DNA from: CAVPTL01 sp963727235
GTDB taxonomy: Bacteria > Actinomycetota > Thermoleophilia > Gaiellales > JAICJC01
NCBI GenBank assembly: GCA_963727235.1
Contig: CAVSFZ010000026.1
Coordinates: 62,001 to 126,000, forward strand
DNA: 64,000 nt
Reading direction: 5' to 3'
Below, piece after piece: positions 24,843 to 33,824 of this stretch. Under the pieces are notes generated by a model that was not told where the DNA came from, did no database searches, and worked only from the letters and a program-made list of their open reading frames with translations. The position numbers and the translations under genes were made by a program. The first letter of the stretch is position 1; each line of letters starts with the position of its first letter.

Positions 24843-25563
24843 CGACCACCCCCTGACGGCCGGTGCGGCCGCGATCACGCCGGTGGGAGAAGTACTCCTG
24901 GGGACGACAGATCGTGCATCGACCTGCCACCTCGACGTGCTCGACCCCGGCCCGCTCCAAGGCGGTGCGGGCGGCGTACCACAGGTCGGCACAGCCGTCG
25001 CGTACGACCGGTTCGCCGAAGGCCGCCCGGAGCGGCTTGCCGACGTCGTCCTTGACCTCGTAACAGCATGGTCCCGCCCCCGGGCCGACCATCGCCACCG
25101 CGCCGGGGCCGACCTGGGCGACTCCCCGCTCGCAGATGCCCGCCAGCAGTCCCTGCCAGCCGGCGTGCAGCACGGCCAACCGCGATCCGTCGGTGCGGGC
25201 GATCGCAATCGGAAGGCAATCGGCTGCCAGCAACACCAGCGGCTTTCCCGGGAGCGAGGTCACCAGGCCGTCCGACTTGGGGAACGGCTCCCGCCCCGGC
25301 TGCATGAAGCGACCCGAGCCGGGCGTCGCGGTCACCTCCCGCACCTCCGCCCCCGCCACCTGCCACGCCATGGTGGCATCGTTGGGATCAGCGCCGACCG
25401 CCTCGACCGCGCGGCGACGATTCTCGCGTACCGCGTCGGGGTCGTCATCGGTCAACGCACCCAGGTTGAGGCTGGCAAACGGCCCCTCGCTGACGCCGCC
25501 GGTGCGGCCTGTGAACGCCACCGTCACCCCAGCCGGCGCTGAGTCCCAGCGGAGGGTCGTCAC
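24826..25563 (-). CDS. pgeF: Purine nucleoside phosphorylase/adenosine deaminase, YfiH (LACC1) family
   Basis: A 245-residue YfiH-type protein. The metal site is formed by conserved His and Cys residues: MAWQVAGAEV (where many relatives have QxHG), LAADCLPIAIA and AVLHAGWQGLLAG. The family has been shown to act on purine nucleosides, and in E. coli to edit peptidoglycan precursors (PgeF). The older name laccase-domain protein is misleading. The GTG start shares GTGA with the upstream fusion gene and its end overlaps yggS. Confidence 0.85.
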   Translation of the reverse strand: MTTLRWDSAPAGVTVAFTGRTGGVSEGPFASLNLGALTDDDPDAVRENRRRAVEAVGADPNDATMAWQVAGAEVREVTATPGSGRFMQPGREPFPKSDGLVTSLPGKPLVLLAADCLPIAIARTDGSRLAVLHAGWQGLLAGICERGVAQVGPGAVAMVGPGAGPCCYEVKDDVGKPLRAAFGEPVVRDGCADLWYAARTALERAGVEHVEVAGRCTICRPQEYFSHRRDRGRTGRQGVVGVRGS

Positions 25564-28151
25564 GCGTCCTCCGCCAGGATCAACCGGGCGGCCTCGAGCT
25601 CCTGCTCGCGACCGTCGATCTGCCCGTTTCGCTTGCGCCGCAGCAGCTCCGCCAGCACCGCCCCCACCTTGGGCGACGGGACGAGGCCAAACTCACGCTG
25701 GAGCGAAGTCCCATCCAGCTCGAGGGTGACCACGGCACCGGCGTCGAGATACGCCTGCGCGGCGGCCGAGCCGAGCGCCGCAGTCACGATCGCCACCTCG
25801 ACCGGTTGGGGCGCCAGCAGCTCGGCGACGTCGGCAGGAGTCGCGGCCTGCTCCAACGGCCCCAACAGCCGCGGAGGCAGCGCTGCCGCCAGCGAAATTG
25901 TGTGGGCATCCCGCCGCCGAATCCGCAGCCACTCCAGCCACGGCTCCAGCTGATCCGGCTCGACACCGCGGGCGACGGCGGCGAACCTCGCCCGCCAGGG
26001 AGCGAGCTCGGGCTGGTGGGAGAGGCGCAATGCGTCGATCCGCTCGATCAGCTGGATTGTCTCGGGAGAGCAGTCGAGCGCCGGGTGCAGGGCGCGGGCG
26101 AGGCCGAGCTGATCCATCCGCGTCAGCGCCGCCGGGGCGCGGGGGTCCTCCAGGATGGCGAGCAGCTCATCGCGCAGGCGGGCGCCGGATACCTCGCTCA
26201 CCAGCCCCATGGCCACCGTGTTTCGGGCCAGCTCGAGAGTGTGCGGCTCCATCGCAAAGCCGTACCGGGTCTCGTAACGCACCGCCCGGAACATCCGCGT
26301 GGGATCCTCGATGAACGACAGGTTGTGGAGCACCCGCAACGCGCCGGCCTCCAGATCGGCGCGGCCCCCGAAAGGGTCGAGCAGCAGCCCGAAGGTGGCC
26401 GCATCCACGGCGATCGCCATCGAGTTGATGGTGAAGTCGCGGCGGTGGAGGTCGCGCCGGATCGAGCTGTGTTCGACCACGGGCAGCGCAGCCGGATACT
26501 CGTAGTGCTCCGTGCGCGCGGTGGCCACGTCGATCCGCAGCTCACCCGCGATCACAACCGCAGTGTGAAAGCGCTCGTGCGGGTGCATGCGCCCTCCGAG
26601 CTCGGCGGCGAGCGCCTCGGCGAACGCGATCCCATCTCCCTCCACAGCCATATCGATGTCGAAGCTGGGTGCTCCCAGGAGCAGGTCGCGCACCGCTCCA
26701 CCGACCAGGTAGACGCCGTCCACAACGGCGGATGCAACCCGCACCGCCGCCCACAGCGGGGCGAGCTCCCGGCGGCCTCGCAAGGCCTCGCCCACCTCGG
26801 TCTCCGGCGTCTCGGGCGGCTCCGGCGGGCGCGGGCTGAGAGCGCCCAGAAGATCGGTGCGAGTGACCACTCCCAAGACATCCGCCGCAGCCGGATGGCC
26901 GCCGTCGACATCCGTGACCACCGCCACACGTCCGGCCCGCGCCTTCACGATCGCGTGCTGCACCTCGGTCAGGGTTGCGTCGGGAGCGATGGTGGCGACC
27001 TCCAAGGACATCACCGCCCGAACCGGCGCATGGCCAAGCCGGTGACCCAGCGCGCGGTCGAGATCCTCACGGGCAACCGCACCCACCAGCACGCCGTCGG
27101 CCTCCACCTGCACCCCGGAGGTCTGTCGCCGGCGGCACTCGGCCATGGCCTGCTCCACGGTCACCTCGTGGTTGATGAACCAGGCGGGCGCGGACATGAT
27201 GTCGCGGGCGCGGGCACCGGCGGTGACGCCGGCCGGAAGCTCCGCCAGCACCGCCGCGCGGACCTGCTCGAGGTCACGATCGCGGACGATCGCGGATGCA
27301 GCGGGAGCGTGACCGCCGCCGCCGAGGCCTTCCAGCACCGCGCACACGTCCATCACCGGAGTGCGGCTGCGGCCGACGACGAATACCCGCCCGTCCATCT
27401 CGACCAGCATCACCAGCACGCGCACGTCGGTGAGCTCCACGATCTTGGAGGCCAGGGTCGACACCGCCGCGATGTGGTGAGGCCAGCGGGCGGCGGCGAT
27501 CAGCACCGGAATGCCGGCGACCTGATGTGTCTCGGCGGACTCCATCAATACGGTCAGCAACTCGCGCTGGTCGCCCGAGAGCGGCGTTCGCAGAAACTCC
27601 GCGATCAGTTCCTGGGCCGCACCGTGGCGGACGCACCACGCCAGCGCCTCGATGTCGCGCTCGGTGGTGGTCAGATGGGTCAGCGAGCCGGTGTCCTCGT
27701 GGATTCCCAGCGCCAGCGCGGTCGCCTCGGTCGGGGTGGGATCGAGCCCGCGCTCGGCCAGGATCCCGACCATGGTGGAGCACAGCGCACCGTCCTCCGA
27801 GACCACGCGCGAGCCCGGCGTCACCCATGCCGGTTCGGCGTGCCGGTCGTGGTGATCGAACAGCGCCACCTCGACCCCGTCGCGTTCGATCACATCGGCG
27901 AGATCGCCCAGGCGGCTCAGCCGTCCTGCCTCGATCACGATCACCCGCTCTACGGCGTCCAGCTCGATTCTGGCCGGATCGGGAATCGCGAGCTCGTCGG
28001 CGTGCAGGGCGATGAAAGCCCGCACATTGCGGTTGACCCCGCCGGGAAGCCGGATCACGGCGCCGGGATACAGCCTGCGCGCCGCCAGAGCGGAGCCGAA
28101 CGCGTCGAAGTCGGCGTTGGCGTGCGTGACGATCAGTTCGGTTGGCCGCAT
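25560..28151 (-). CDS. DHH-CBS-polyA polymerase/CCA nucleotidyltransferase fusion
   Basis: An 863-residue multidomain protein. Residues 1-150 form a DHH phosphoesterase (HANADFDAFGSAL, LFDHHDRHAE). About 220-300 is DHHA1 with GGGGHAPAASA, and about 315-430 are two CBS domains. About 465-600 is the class II nucleotidyltransferase head (YLVGGAVRDLLLG, FDIDMAVEGD with the catalytic carboxylates, RRDFTINSMAIAV), then the RNA-binding neck/body (DPFGGRADLEAGALRVLHN) to the C-terminus. Such fusions are CCA- or A-adding tRNA enzymes; the DHH half may be an oligoribonuclease-like nuclease. TAGGAT (28158-28163, minus) ends 6 nt before the ATG. Confidence 0.88.
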   Translation of the reverse strand: MRPTELIVTHANADFDAFGSALAARRLYPGAVIRLPGGVNRNVRAFIALHADELAIPDPARIELDAVERVIVIEAGRLSRLGDLADVIERDGVEVALFDHHDRHAEPAWVTPGSRVVSEDGALCSTMVGILAERGLDPTPTEATALALGIHEDTGSLTHLTTTERDIEALAWCVRHGAAQELIAEFLRTPLSGDQRELLTVLMESAETHQVAGIPVLIAAARWPHHIAAVSTLASKIVELTDVRVLVMLVEMDGRVFVVGRSRTPVMDVCAVLEGLGGGGHAPAASAIVRDRDLEQVRAAVLAELPAGVTAGARARDIMSAPAWFINHEVTVEQAMAECRRRQTSGVQVEADGVLVGAVAREDLDRALGHRLGHAPVRAVMSLEVATIAPDATLTEVQHAIVKARAGRVAVVTDVDGGHPAAADVLGVVTRTDLLGALSPRPPEPPETPETEVGEALRGRRELAPLWAAVRVASAVVDGVYLVGGAVRDLLLGAPSFDIDMAVEGDGIAFAEALAAELGGRMHPHERFHTAVVIAGELRIDVATARTEHYEYPAALPVVEHSSIRRDLHRRDFTINSMAIAVDAATFGLLLDPFGGRADLEAGALRVLHNLSFIEDPTRMFRAVRYETRYGFAMEPHTLELARNTVAMGLVSEVSGARLRDELLAILEDPRAPAALTRMDQLGLARALHPALDCSPETIQLIERIDALRLSHQPELAPWRARFAAVARGVEPDQLEPWLEWLRIRRRDAHTISLAAALPPRLLGPLEQAATPADVAELLAPQPVEVAIVTAALGSAAAQAYLDAGAVVTLELDGTSLQREFGLVPSPKVGAVLAELLRRKRNGQIDGREQELEAARLILAEDA

Positions 28152-28192
28152 ACCCGAATCCTACGGCGCGGCGGGGGCAACCCGACGGTTGG

Positions 28193-28585
28193 TCAGTCGG
28201 CCGCGACCACCTCGATCTCAACGGCCGCCCCGGCCGGCAGCGCCGCCACCTGAACGGTCGAGCGAGCCGGCGGATCGTGCGTGAAGTACTCGGCGTAGAT
28301 CGCGTTGACGGCGGCAAAGTCCCCCAGATCGGCGACGAACACCGTGGTCTTGACGACATGCGCAGGGGTCAGGCCGGCGCCCGCCAGCACCGCCACGACG
28401 TTGTCCAGCACCCGCCGCGTCTGAGCTTCGATGCCGCCCTCGACCAACGCGCCCGTGTCCGGGTCGAGGCCCACCTGGCCCGCGCAGAACACGAAGTTCC
28501 CGGCCCGGATGGCCTGGTTGTAGGGAGCACCCGCGAACGGCTTGGGGGCGCCGTCGGCCGCGATCACCTCACGATTGAGCTGCAT
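28193..28585 (-). CDS. ridA: RidA family enamine/imine deaminase
   Basis: About 130 residues of the YjgF/YER057c/UK114 fold. Landmarks are YNQAIRAGNFVFCAGQVGLDP at the front and the substrate-binding Arg in PARSTVQVAALPAGAAVEIEVVA at the end. It hydrolyses reactive 2-aminoacrylate-type imines produced by PLP enzymes. I take the ATG at 28585, which shares one base with the hisD stop (TGATG); a TTG one codon earlier is in frame. It is transcribed with hisD. Confidence 0.88.
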   Translation of the reverse strand: MQLNREVIAADGAPKPFAGAPYNQAIRAGNFVFCAGQVGLDPDTGALVEGGIEAQTRRVLDNVVAVLAGAGLTPAHVVKTTVFVADLGDFAAVNAIYAEYFTHDPPARSTVQVAALPAGAAVEIEVVAAD

Positions 28586-29850
28586 CAACTGGGAAGTCCT
28601 TTCGAGGGTTTGGTGAGCCGTTCGGCTCGGATGGAGGCCGAGCGGGCGTGATTGGGAAGTCCCTCAGCGAGGGCCAGCGCGACCAGCGGCGGTTCCAGAG
28701 CGGCCACGGCGGACTCGGGAATCTCGACGATCTCCTGGGCGCGCAGGTACACCACCGGCCCCAGCCCCGACGCGAAGCGTGCGTTTCCGGCGGTCGGCAG
28801 GATGTGATTCGAGCCGGCCACATAGTCGCCGAAGGCCGCCCCCGAGTGAGGCCCCAGGAAGATCGCTCCGGCGTGCACGATCTGTTCCAGCACAGCGGCC
28901 GGATCGGCCACGGCCAGCTGCAGGTGCTCAGGGGCGTACTCGTTCACGAAGGCGATCGCCGTCTCCCAAGAGTCGGTCTCGATCAGCGTCACGTCGCCCT
29001 CCGCCAGGTGCTCGGCCACGGCGGCGATCACGTCCGGGTCGGGGCTGACCAGCACCGACTGGGCGCCCGAACCGTGCTCGGCCTGCGCCATCAGGTCCCA
29101 TGCCAGGTGCTCAGCCGGGGCGGTGGCGTCGGCCAGGATGATCAGCTCGCTGGGCCCGGCCAGCGATTCGATTCCGACCTCGCCGAACAGGCGCCGTTTG
29201 GCCTCCTCCACGTAGGCGTTTCCGGGACCGACGACGACGTCCACTGCCGGGATCGCCTCGGTACCGAGCGCCATCGCCGCCACCGCCTGGGCACCGCCCG
29301 CGGCATACACCTCGGTCACTCCCAGAAGCGCACAGACGGCCAGGATGGCGGAATGCACGCGGCCGTCGGCTGCCGGCGGAGAGCAGACGCAGATCTGGGG
29401 CACACCCGCGACCTGAGCCGGGACGATCGCCATCACCGCACTGGACGGATATGCGGCACCGCCACCGGGCACGTACAGGCCGGCCCGCTGCACCGGCACG
29501 TGGCGAGTCGAGACGATCTGGCCCTGGGGAAGCTCCACCCGCGTGGGCGGCGGCAGCAGCTCGGTCGCGACCGTCCGCAGATTGGCTGCCAGGAGCTCGA
29601 TCGCTTCCTTGACCGCCGGATCGATTCCATCCAGCGCGCGCGAGAGTTCGCCGGCCTTGACCCGGCTCTGCGCCAGATCGGCGCCGTCCAGCCGCGAGGT
29701 CAGGCGACGCAGTGCGTCATCGCCGCCACGCCGGACCATGTCGATGATGTCGGCCACGGTGCGACGCACATCCTCGCGCGCCTCGAGTGTCGGTCGCAGG
29801 CCCACAGCTGCGGCGACCACCCTGTCCCGGGTGATGCTCAGACGCTCCAT
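28585..29850 (-). CDS. hisD: Histidinol dehydrogenase
   Basis: A 421-residue zinc enzyme for the last two steps of histidine synthesis. Landmarks are VPGGGAAYPSSAVMAIVPAQ, GPGNAYVEEAKR, GPSELIILADATAPAEHLAW and AEHGSGAQSVLV, with the C-terminal LGPHSGAAFGDYVAGSNHILPT. No other his gene is in the window. TACGAT (29857-29862, minus) ends 6 nt before the ATG, which suggests a leaderless hisD-ridA message. The TIM-barrel-free two-domain length is normal. Confidence 0.95.
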   Translation of the reverse strand: MERLSITRDRVVAAAVGLRPTLEAREDVRRTVADIIDMVRRGGDDALRRLTSRLDGADLAQSRVKAGELSRALDGIDPAVKEAIELLAANLRTVATELLPPPTRVELPQGQIVSTRHVPVQRAGLYVPGGGAAYPSSAVMAIVPAQVAGVPQICVCSPPAADGRVHSAILAVCALLGVTEVYAAGGAQAVAAMALGTEAIPAVDVVVGPGNAYVEEAKRRLFGEVGIESLAGPSELIILADATAPAEHLAWDLMAQAEHGSGAQSVLVSPDPDVIAAVAEHLAEGDVTLIETDSWETAIAFVNEYAPEHLQLAVADPAAVLEQIVHAGAIFLGPHSGAAFGDYVAGSNHILPTAGNARFASGLGPVVYLRAQEIVEIPESAVAALEPPLVALALAEGLPNHARSASIRAERLTKPSKGLPS

Positions 29851-29907
29851 CGGCGGATCGTATCCGGCTCGGCGTTCAACGCGCCGAAAGTTCAGCGAGG
29901 AGCGGCT

Positions 29908-31218
29908 CTACACTTGGGTGCGCTCGATGCGAGCACCCAGCGCGCGCAGGCGCTCGTCGATCCGCTCGTAGCCGCGATCGATCTCGCCCACGTTCCCGAT
30001 CCGGCTGGTGCCTTCGGCGCACAACGCGGCGATCAGCATGGCCATGCCGGCGCGGATGTCGGGACTGGCCATCCGCTCGCCGTACAGCTGAGCCGGGCCG
30101 GTGATGACCGCGCGATGGGGGTCGCACAACACGATCCGCGCGCCCATCGACACCAGCTTGTCGGTGAAGAACAGCCGGTTCTCGAACATCTTCTCGAAGA
30201 TCAGCACGGTGCCGGTGGCCTGGGTCGCGACCGCCACCGCGATCGACGTCAGGTCGGCCGGGAACATCGGCCACGGCCCGTCCTCGAGCTTCGGGATCTG
30301 GGCGTGCACGTCATCGACGATCGTCAGCGACTGGCCCGGCGAGATATGCGCGTCGGGACCGTGCGTCTCGATCTCCACGCCCAGCCGTGAGAAGGCGTGA
30401 CGGATCGAGCGGAGATGCTCGACCGCGGCATCCTCGATCACCAGGTCGCCGCCGGTGACGGCCGCCAGTCCGATGAACGATGCCACCTCGATGTGGTCCG
30501 GTCCGACTCGGTGGCGACAGCCGTGCAGCGTCTGCACACCGTGGATCGTCAGCATGTTCGAGCCGATGCCCTCGATCCCGGCGCCCATCGCGTTCAAGAG
30601 GTGACAAAGATCCTGCACATGTGGTTCGCAGGCGGCGTTGTAGATGCTCGTCGTGCCGCCCGCCAGCACCGCGGCCATGATGGCATTCTCGGTGCCGGTC
30701 ACCGACGCCTCGTCCAGGTACAGGTCGCCGCCGACCAGTCCGCGGGGCGCACGGAGATGGTATTCGCGGTTGACGTCCACATCGGCTCCGAGCGCTGAGA
30801 ACGCCATCAGGTGGGTATCGACCCGACGGCGCCCGATCACATCGCCGCCGGGTGGCGGGACATCGGCAGAGCCAAAGCGGGCCAGCAACGGCCCCGCCAG
30901 CAGGATCGATGCGCGGATGCGGGTGCACAGCTCAGGATCGAGAGTGGTCGACGTGATCTCGGCCGCCCACACCCGCAAGGTGTTGTCTTCGCCCCACTCG
31001 ACCTCGGCGCCGATGTCGACCAGAAGTTCGATCATCGCCTCGACGTCACGGATCCGGGGGACGTTCTCCAGCGTGACCGGATCGGCGGTCAGCAGACATG
31101 CGGCGAGGATCGGCAGTGCCGCGTTCTTGTTTCCGGCCGGGCGCACTCGACCGGAGAGCGGGACACCACCCTCGATTACGAATGTCTCCACGGTACCTTC
31201 TCGGGTTGCAATCGCCAT
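29908..31218 (-). CDS. murA: UDP-N-acetylglucosamine 1-carboxyvinyltransferase, Asp-type
   Basis: The first committed enzyme of peptidoglycan synthesis, about 436 residues with the inverted alpha-beta fold (AGNKNAALP near the start; GPMG-type loops; a C-terminal RAGMAMLIAAL). The catalytic-loop Cys of E. coli MurA (Cys115) is Asp here (PPPGGDVIGRRRVD; Asp126 from ATG 31218). Mycobacteria also have Asp at this position, and such enzymes are intrinsically insensitive to fosfomycin. A GTG at 31191 with AGAAGG upstream would start at VETFVIEGG, very like known MurA N-termini, and make this Asp117; the start is therefore uncertain. Confidence 0.94.
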   Translation of the reverse strand: MAIATREGTVETFVIEGGVPLSGRVRPAGNKNAALPILAACLLTADPVTLENVPRIRDVEAMIELLVDIGAEVEWGEDNTLRVWAAEITSTTLDPELCTRIRASILLAGPLLARFGSADVPPPGGDVIGRRRVDTHLMAFSALGADVDVNREYHLRAPRGLVGGDLYLDEASVTGTENAIMAAVLAGGTTSIYNAACEPHVQDLCHLLNAMGAGIEGIGSNMLTIHGVQTLHGCRHRVGPDHIEVASFIGLAAVTGGDLVIEDAAVEHLRSIRHAFSRLGVEIETHGPDAHISPGQSLTIVDDVHAQIPKLEDGPWPMFPADLTSIAVAVATQATGTVLIFEKMFENRLFFTDKLVSMGARIVLCDPHRAVITGPAQLYGERMASPDIRAGMAMLIAALCAEGTSRIGNVGEIDRGYERIDERLRALGARIERTQV

Positions 31219-31278
31219 CAGCGGACGCGCCTCCAACGTCGTCAAGGGTGAGGGTAGCCGCATTCGCGCTCACCCCGG

Positions 31279-31306
31279 TTGGTTCCTGCCACTTCGTTGG
31301 TACACT
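31279..31306 (+). promoter_or_regulatory. Promoter of the HD-domain gene, probably leaderless
   Basis: A -35 like TTGGTT (31279-31284), a 16-nt spacer and a -10 TACACT (31301-31306) lie upstream of the ATG at 31315. The -10 ends 8 nt before the ATG, so transcription should start at or next to it, and no Shine-Dalgarno is visible. Confidence 0.55.
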
Positions 31307-31314
31307 CGCTCGCC

Positions 31315-31887
31315 ATGACAGTCAATGTCGCAGCCGATCGGGACGCAGCGTGGGCGCTTCTGACCGAGTGGACAACCACGGAGGCGCTGCTGCGCCACGC
31401 GCTGGCGGTCGAGGCCGCCACCCGGGCGTACGCCGTCAAGTTCGGTGAGAACGAGGCCGAGTGGGGCAATGTCGCGCTGCTCCACGACTTCGACTACGAG
31501 CGACACCCCACGCTCGATCAGCATCCCCAGGACGGGGCTCCGGTGCTGCGTGAGCACGGCTACCCCGAGTGGTTCGTGCGGGCGGTGCTCTCGCACGGCA
31601 GCCACACCGGCGTCGCCCGCGAGTCGCTGCTGGAGCGCACGCTGTTTGCCTGTGACGAGATCTCGGGGTTCGTGCACGCCTGCGGCCTGGTGCGCCCCGA
31701 GGGGATCTCCACGCTGACGGTGAAGTCGGTCAAGAAGAAGCTGAAGACGCCCGGCTTTGCCCGCGGCGTCAATCGCGACGACGTGGTCGAGGGCGCGGCC
31801 GAGCTGGGCGTCGACCTGGACGAGCACATCGCTTTCGTGATCACCGCGCTCCAGCCGATCGCGGTCGAGCTGGGGCTGCCCGCCTAG
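31315..31887 (+). CDS. HD-domain phosphohydrolase
   Basis: A 190-residue metal-dependent HD protein. The His from TTEALLRHALAVEAATRAYA and the HD pair in NVALLHDFDYERHPTLDQHP are visible, then a further His/Asp-containing helical segment (VLSHGSHTG, FACDEISGFVHACG). The substrate is unknown; size and motifs fit small nucleotide phosphohydrolases or HDIG-like proteins. It is divergent from murA with about 95 bp between starts. Its stop codon overlaps that of the convergent aminotransferase in CTAG (31884-31887). Confidence 0.85.
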   Translation: MTVNVAADRDAAWALLTEWTTTEALLRHALAVEAATRAYAVKFGENEAEWGNVALLHDFDYERHPTLDQHPQDGAPVLREHGYPEWFVRAVLSHGSHTGVARESLLERTLFACDEISGFVHACGLVRPEGISTLTVKSVKKKLKTPGFARGVNRDDVVEGAAELGVDLDEHIAFVITALQPIAVELGLPA

Positions 31888-32978
31888 TAGTCACCTCGCA
31901 GGCCGGCGATCAGCGCATCGATGTCTTCGGGTGCGGTCCACGCCCCGATCGATGCGCGGATGTAGTTGGTGCCGGGAATCGATCGCACCAGCACGGAGCG
32001 CTCGGCCAGGTCGGCCACGAGCCGCTCGGGGTCGGCCACCGTCGGTCCGGTCAGCGCGAGCAGGCCGCTGTCGCTGGGGGCGACCTCGAGCCCGTCGACG
32101 CGTTCCAGGCGGTCGCGAGCAGCAGCCGCCTTGGCGGCGGCGGTCGCGGTCCAGGTCGCGCGGCCACCGGGAAGCGACTCGACCCATTCCACCGCCGCGG
32201 CGAACCCTGCCAGGGTCGCGGGGTCGATCATGCCGGCGTCCAGGCGCAGCGCACCGGGCCGGTAGTTTCCCGACCCGTCGTGCTCGATTGACAGATAGCT
32301 GGGCATCGGCGGGTGCATGTCTTCGGCGACATCGGCCCGCACCCACAGGGCGCCTGAGCCCATCGGCCCGAGCAGCCACTTCTGCCCCGAGAAGGCGTAG
32401 TAGTCGGCACCCGACGCGGTCACGTCCACGGTGATGTTTCCGGCCGACTGGGCGCCGTCCACGAGCAACCGCGCGCCGACCCCATGTGCAGCCTGAGCAA
32501 TCGCAGGCAGGTCGAGTTCGGCTCCGGTGGTCCAGAGAACGTGGGACAGCGCGACCAGCCTGGCACCCTCGACCACCGCAGGGATCACTTCCGCGGGTGG
32601 GACTTCGATCACCTCGACCCCGTACCGGACGGCGGCGGTGGCCAGCGGGGCGGTGATGCCGGGATGCTCGTCGGTGGTGGTGACCACCCGGTCGCCCGCC
32701 TGCCAGTCGATGGCGCCGACGACCGTGGCGACGCCCTGCGAGGTCGAGTTGGTCAGCGCCACATCCTCCGTGCGAGCGCCCACCGACCGGGCCGCGGCCG
32801 CCCGCGCCCGTTCGCGTCCCTCCATCACCCGATCGAATACCTTGCGAGTGATCCGCGGGTTCCCTACCTGAAACTCGGCTTCTGATTGCATGGCTTCGAG
32901 CGCGGCCCGGGGCATCGGCCCGCAGGTGCCTGCGTTGAGGAACGAGACTCCCGCCAGGGAGGGCAGCTGATCAAGCAC
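31884..32978 (-). CDS. Class V aminotransferase, isopenicillin-N-epimerase/cysteine-desulfurase-like
   Basis: About 364 residues of the fold-type I PLP family. The start is FLNAGTCGPMPRAALEAM; later come VVTTTDEHPGITAPL, the PLP-ring Asp in LLVDGAQSAGNI, and the Schiff-base Lys in FSGQKWLLGPMGSGALWV. Members include cysteine desulfurases, selenocysteine lyases and epimerase-like proteins; the specific reaction cannot be assigned, and the short C-terminus has no obvious active-loop Cys. I use the GTG at 32978, which overlaps the upstream nuclease gene stop by 8 nt; an ATG at 32996 is in frame. Confidence 0.85.
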   Translation of the reverse strand: MLDQLPSLAGVSFLNAGTCGPMPRAALEAMQSEAEFQVGNPRITRKVFDRVMEGRERARAAAARSVGARTEDVALTNSTSQGVATVVGAIDWQAGDRVVTTTDEHPGITAPLATAAVRYGVEVIEVPPAEVIPAVVEGARLVALSHVLWTTGAELDLPAIAQAAHGVGARLLVDGAQSAGNITVDVTASGADYYAFSGQKWLLGPMGSGALWVRADVAEDMHPPMPSYLSIEHDGSGNYRPGALRLDAGMIDPATLAGFAAAVEWVESLPGGRATWTATAAAKAAAARDRLERVDGLEVAPSDSGLLALTGPTVADPERLVADLAERSVLVRSIPGTNYIRASIGAWTAPEDIDALIAGLRGDY

Positions 32979-33774
32979 TGAACACCACCCTCGCATCCAC
33001 CGGACTGTGGTCGGAGAGCCTGAGCGGGCGGCCGCCGTTGAGCTGCAGATCCCGCCGCTTGGGGGGCCAGCGGGCGGCCGGACCGGCCAATGTCAGACCG
33101 CGCACGAACAGGTGGTCGACGCCGACGCCGGCCGGCCCGTCCCCCCAGCCGCGCGCGGCCAACCGCCGCAGCGCCAGGGAGCCGGCATGTACGTTGAGAT
33201 CGCCCCCGAACACCATCGGCGCACCCCGGGCAAACTGCTCCAGCGCCCAGCTGGCGGCCTCGATCTGAGGGTCGGCATCGTGTGCGTCGGCATGCACGTT
33301 GCCGACCACGAACTCGGCGCCGCTGCGACGATGCCGCAGGCGCACGAGCTGCGCCACGCGGGGCTCACCACGCAGATGGCGGCGGGAGTTGACCTGCACC
33401 CTGCGGGCCGACACCAACACCAGCTCGGGGCCGTACAGGACGGCCTGGGCCTGCCCCTCGAACTGCGTCTTGACCATGTCGGGCAGCGCGTTTCCCAGCC
33501 ACTCGCCCGCCGCCAACGGCAGCGGGATGTGCACGAACGGTATGTGGGCGCCGTAGGTGTGGGCCAGGGTCACTCCCATGTCGGTGCGCTTGCGCAGCAG
33601 CGAGGCGGCCCACACCGGCACCTCCTGCAGCATCACCACGTCGGGCCGGTCGGCAGTGATCAGATCGGCCATCTCCCCCAGCAGCTTGCGGTGGGCATGC
33701 CCGTACTCCGGGCCGGGGGGCACGTCACGTCCGTGGGCAATGTTCCAGGTGCGCACCAGCAACGGGTCGGTCAT
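32971..33774 (-). CDS. Endonuclease/exonuclease/phosphatase family protein
   Basis: A 267-residue EEP hydrolase with the full motif series: TWNIAHG near residue 10, MLQEVPVW near 48, VVGNVHAD about 157, GGDLNVHAG about 191, GVDHLFVRG about 218, and the catalytic LSDHSPVDA close to the C-terminus. There is no signal peptide, so it acts in the cytoplasm; the substrate (DNA, phosphoester lipid or inositol phosphate) is open. TAGGCT (33784-33789, minus) ends 9 nt before the ATG. The downstream aminotransferase overlaps it. Confidence 0.85.
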   Translation of the reverse strand: MTDPLLVRTWNIAHGRDVPPGPEYGHAHRKLLGEMADLITADRPDVVMLQEVPVWAASLLRKRTDMGVTLAHTYGAHIPFVHIPLPLAAGEWLGNALPDMVKTQFEGQAQAVLYGPELVLVSARRVQVNSRRHLRGEPRVAQLVRLRHRRSGAEFVVGNVHADAHDADPQIEAASWALEQFARGAPMVFGGDLNVHAGSLALRRLAARGWGDGPAGVGVDHLFVRGLTLAGPAARWPPKRRDLQLNGGRPLRLSDHSPVDARVVFSA

Positions 33775-33824
33775 AGGCGCCCAAGCCTAGCGAACCGGCC
33801 CGGCGGCCCCGATAGGATTTGCGC

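Noticed and set aside
25806..28253. An 815-codon plus-strand frame
   Set aside because: It is antisense to the DHH-CBS-nucleotidyltransferase gene, with His/Arg/Gln-rich shadow composition and no domains.
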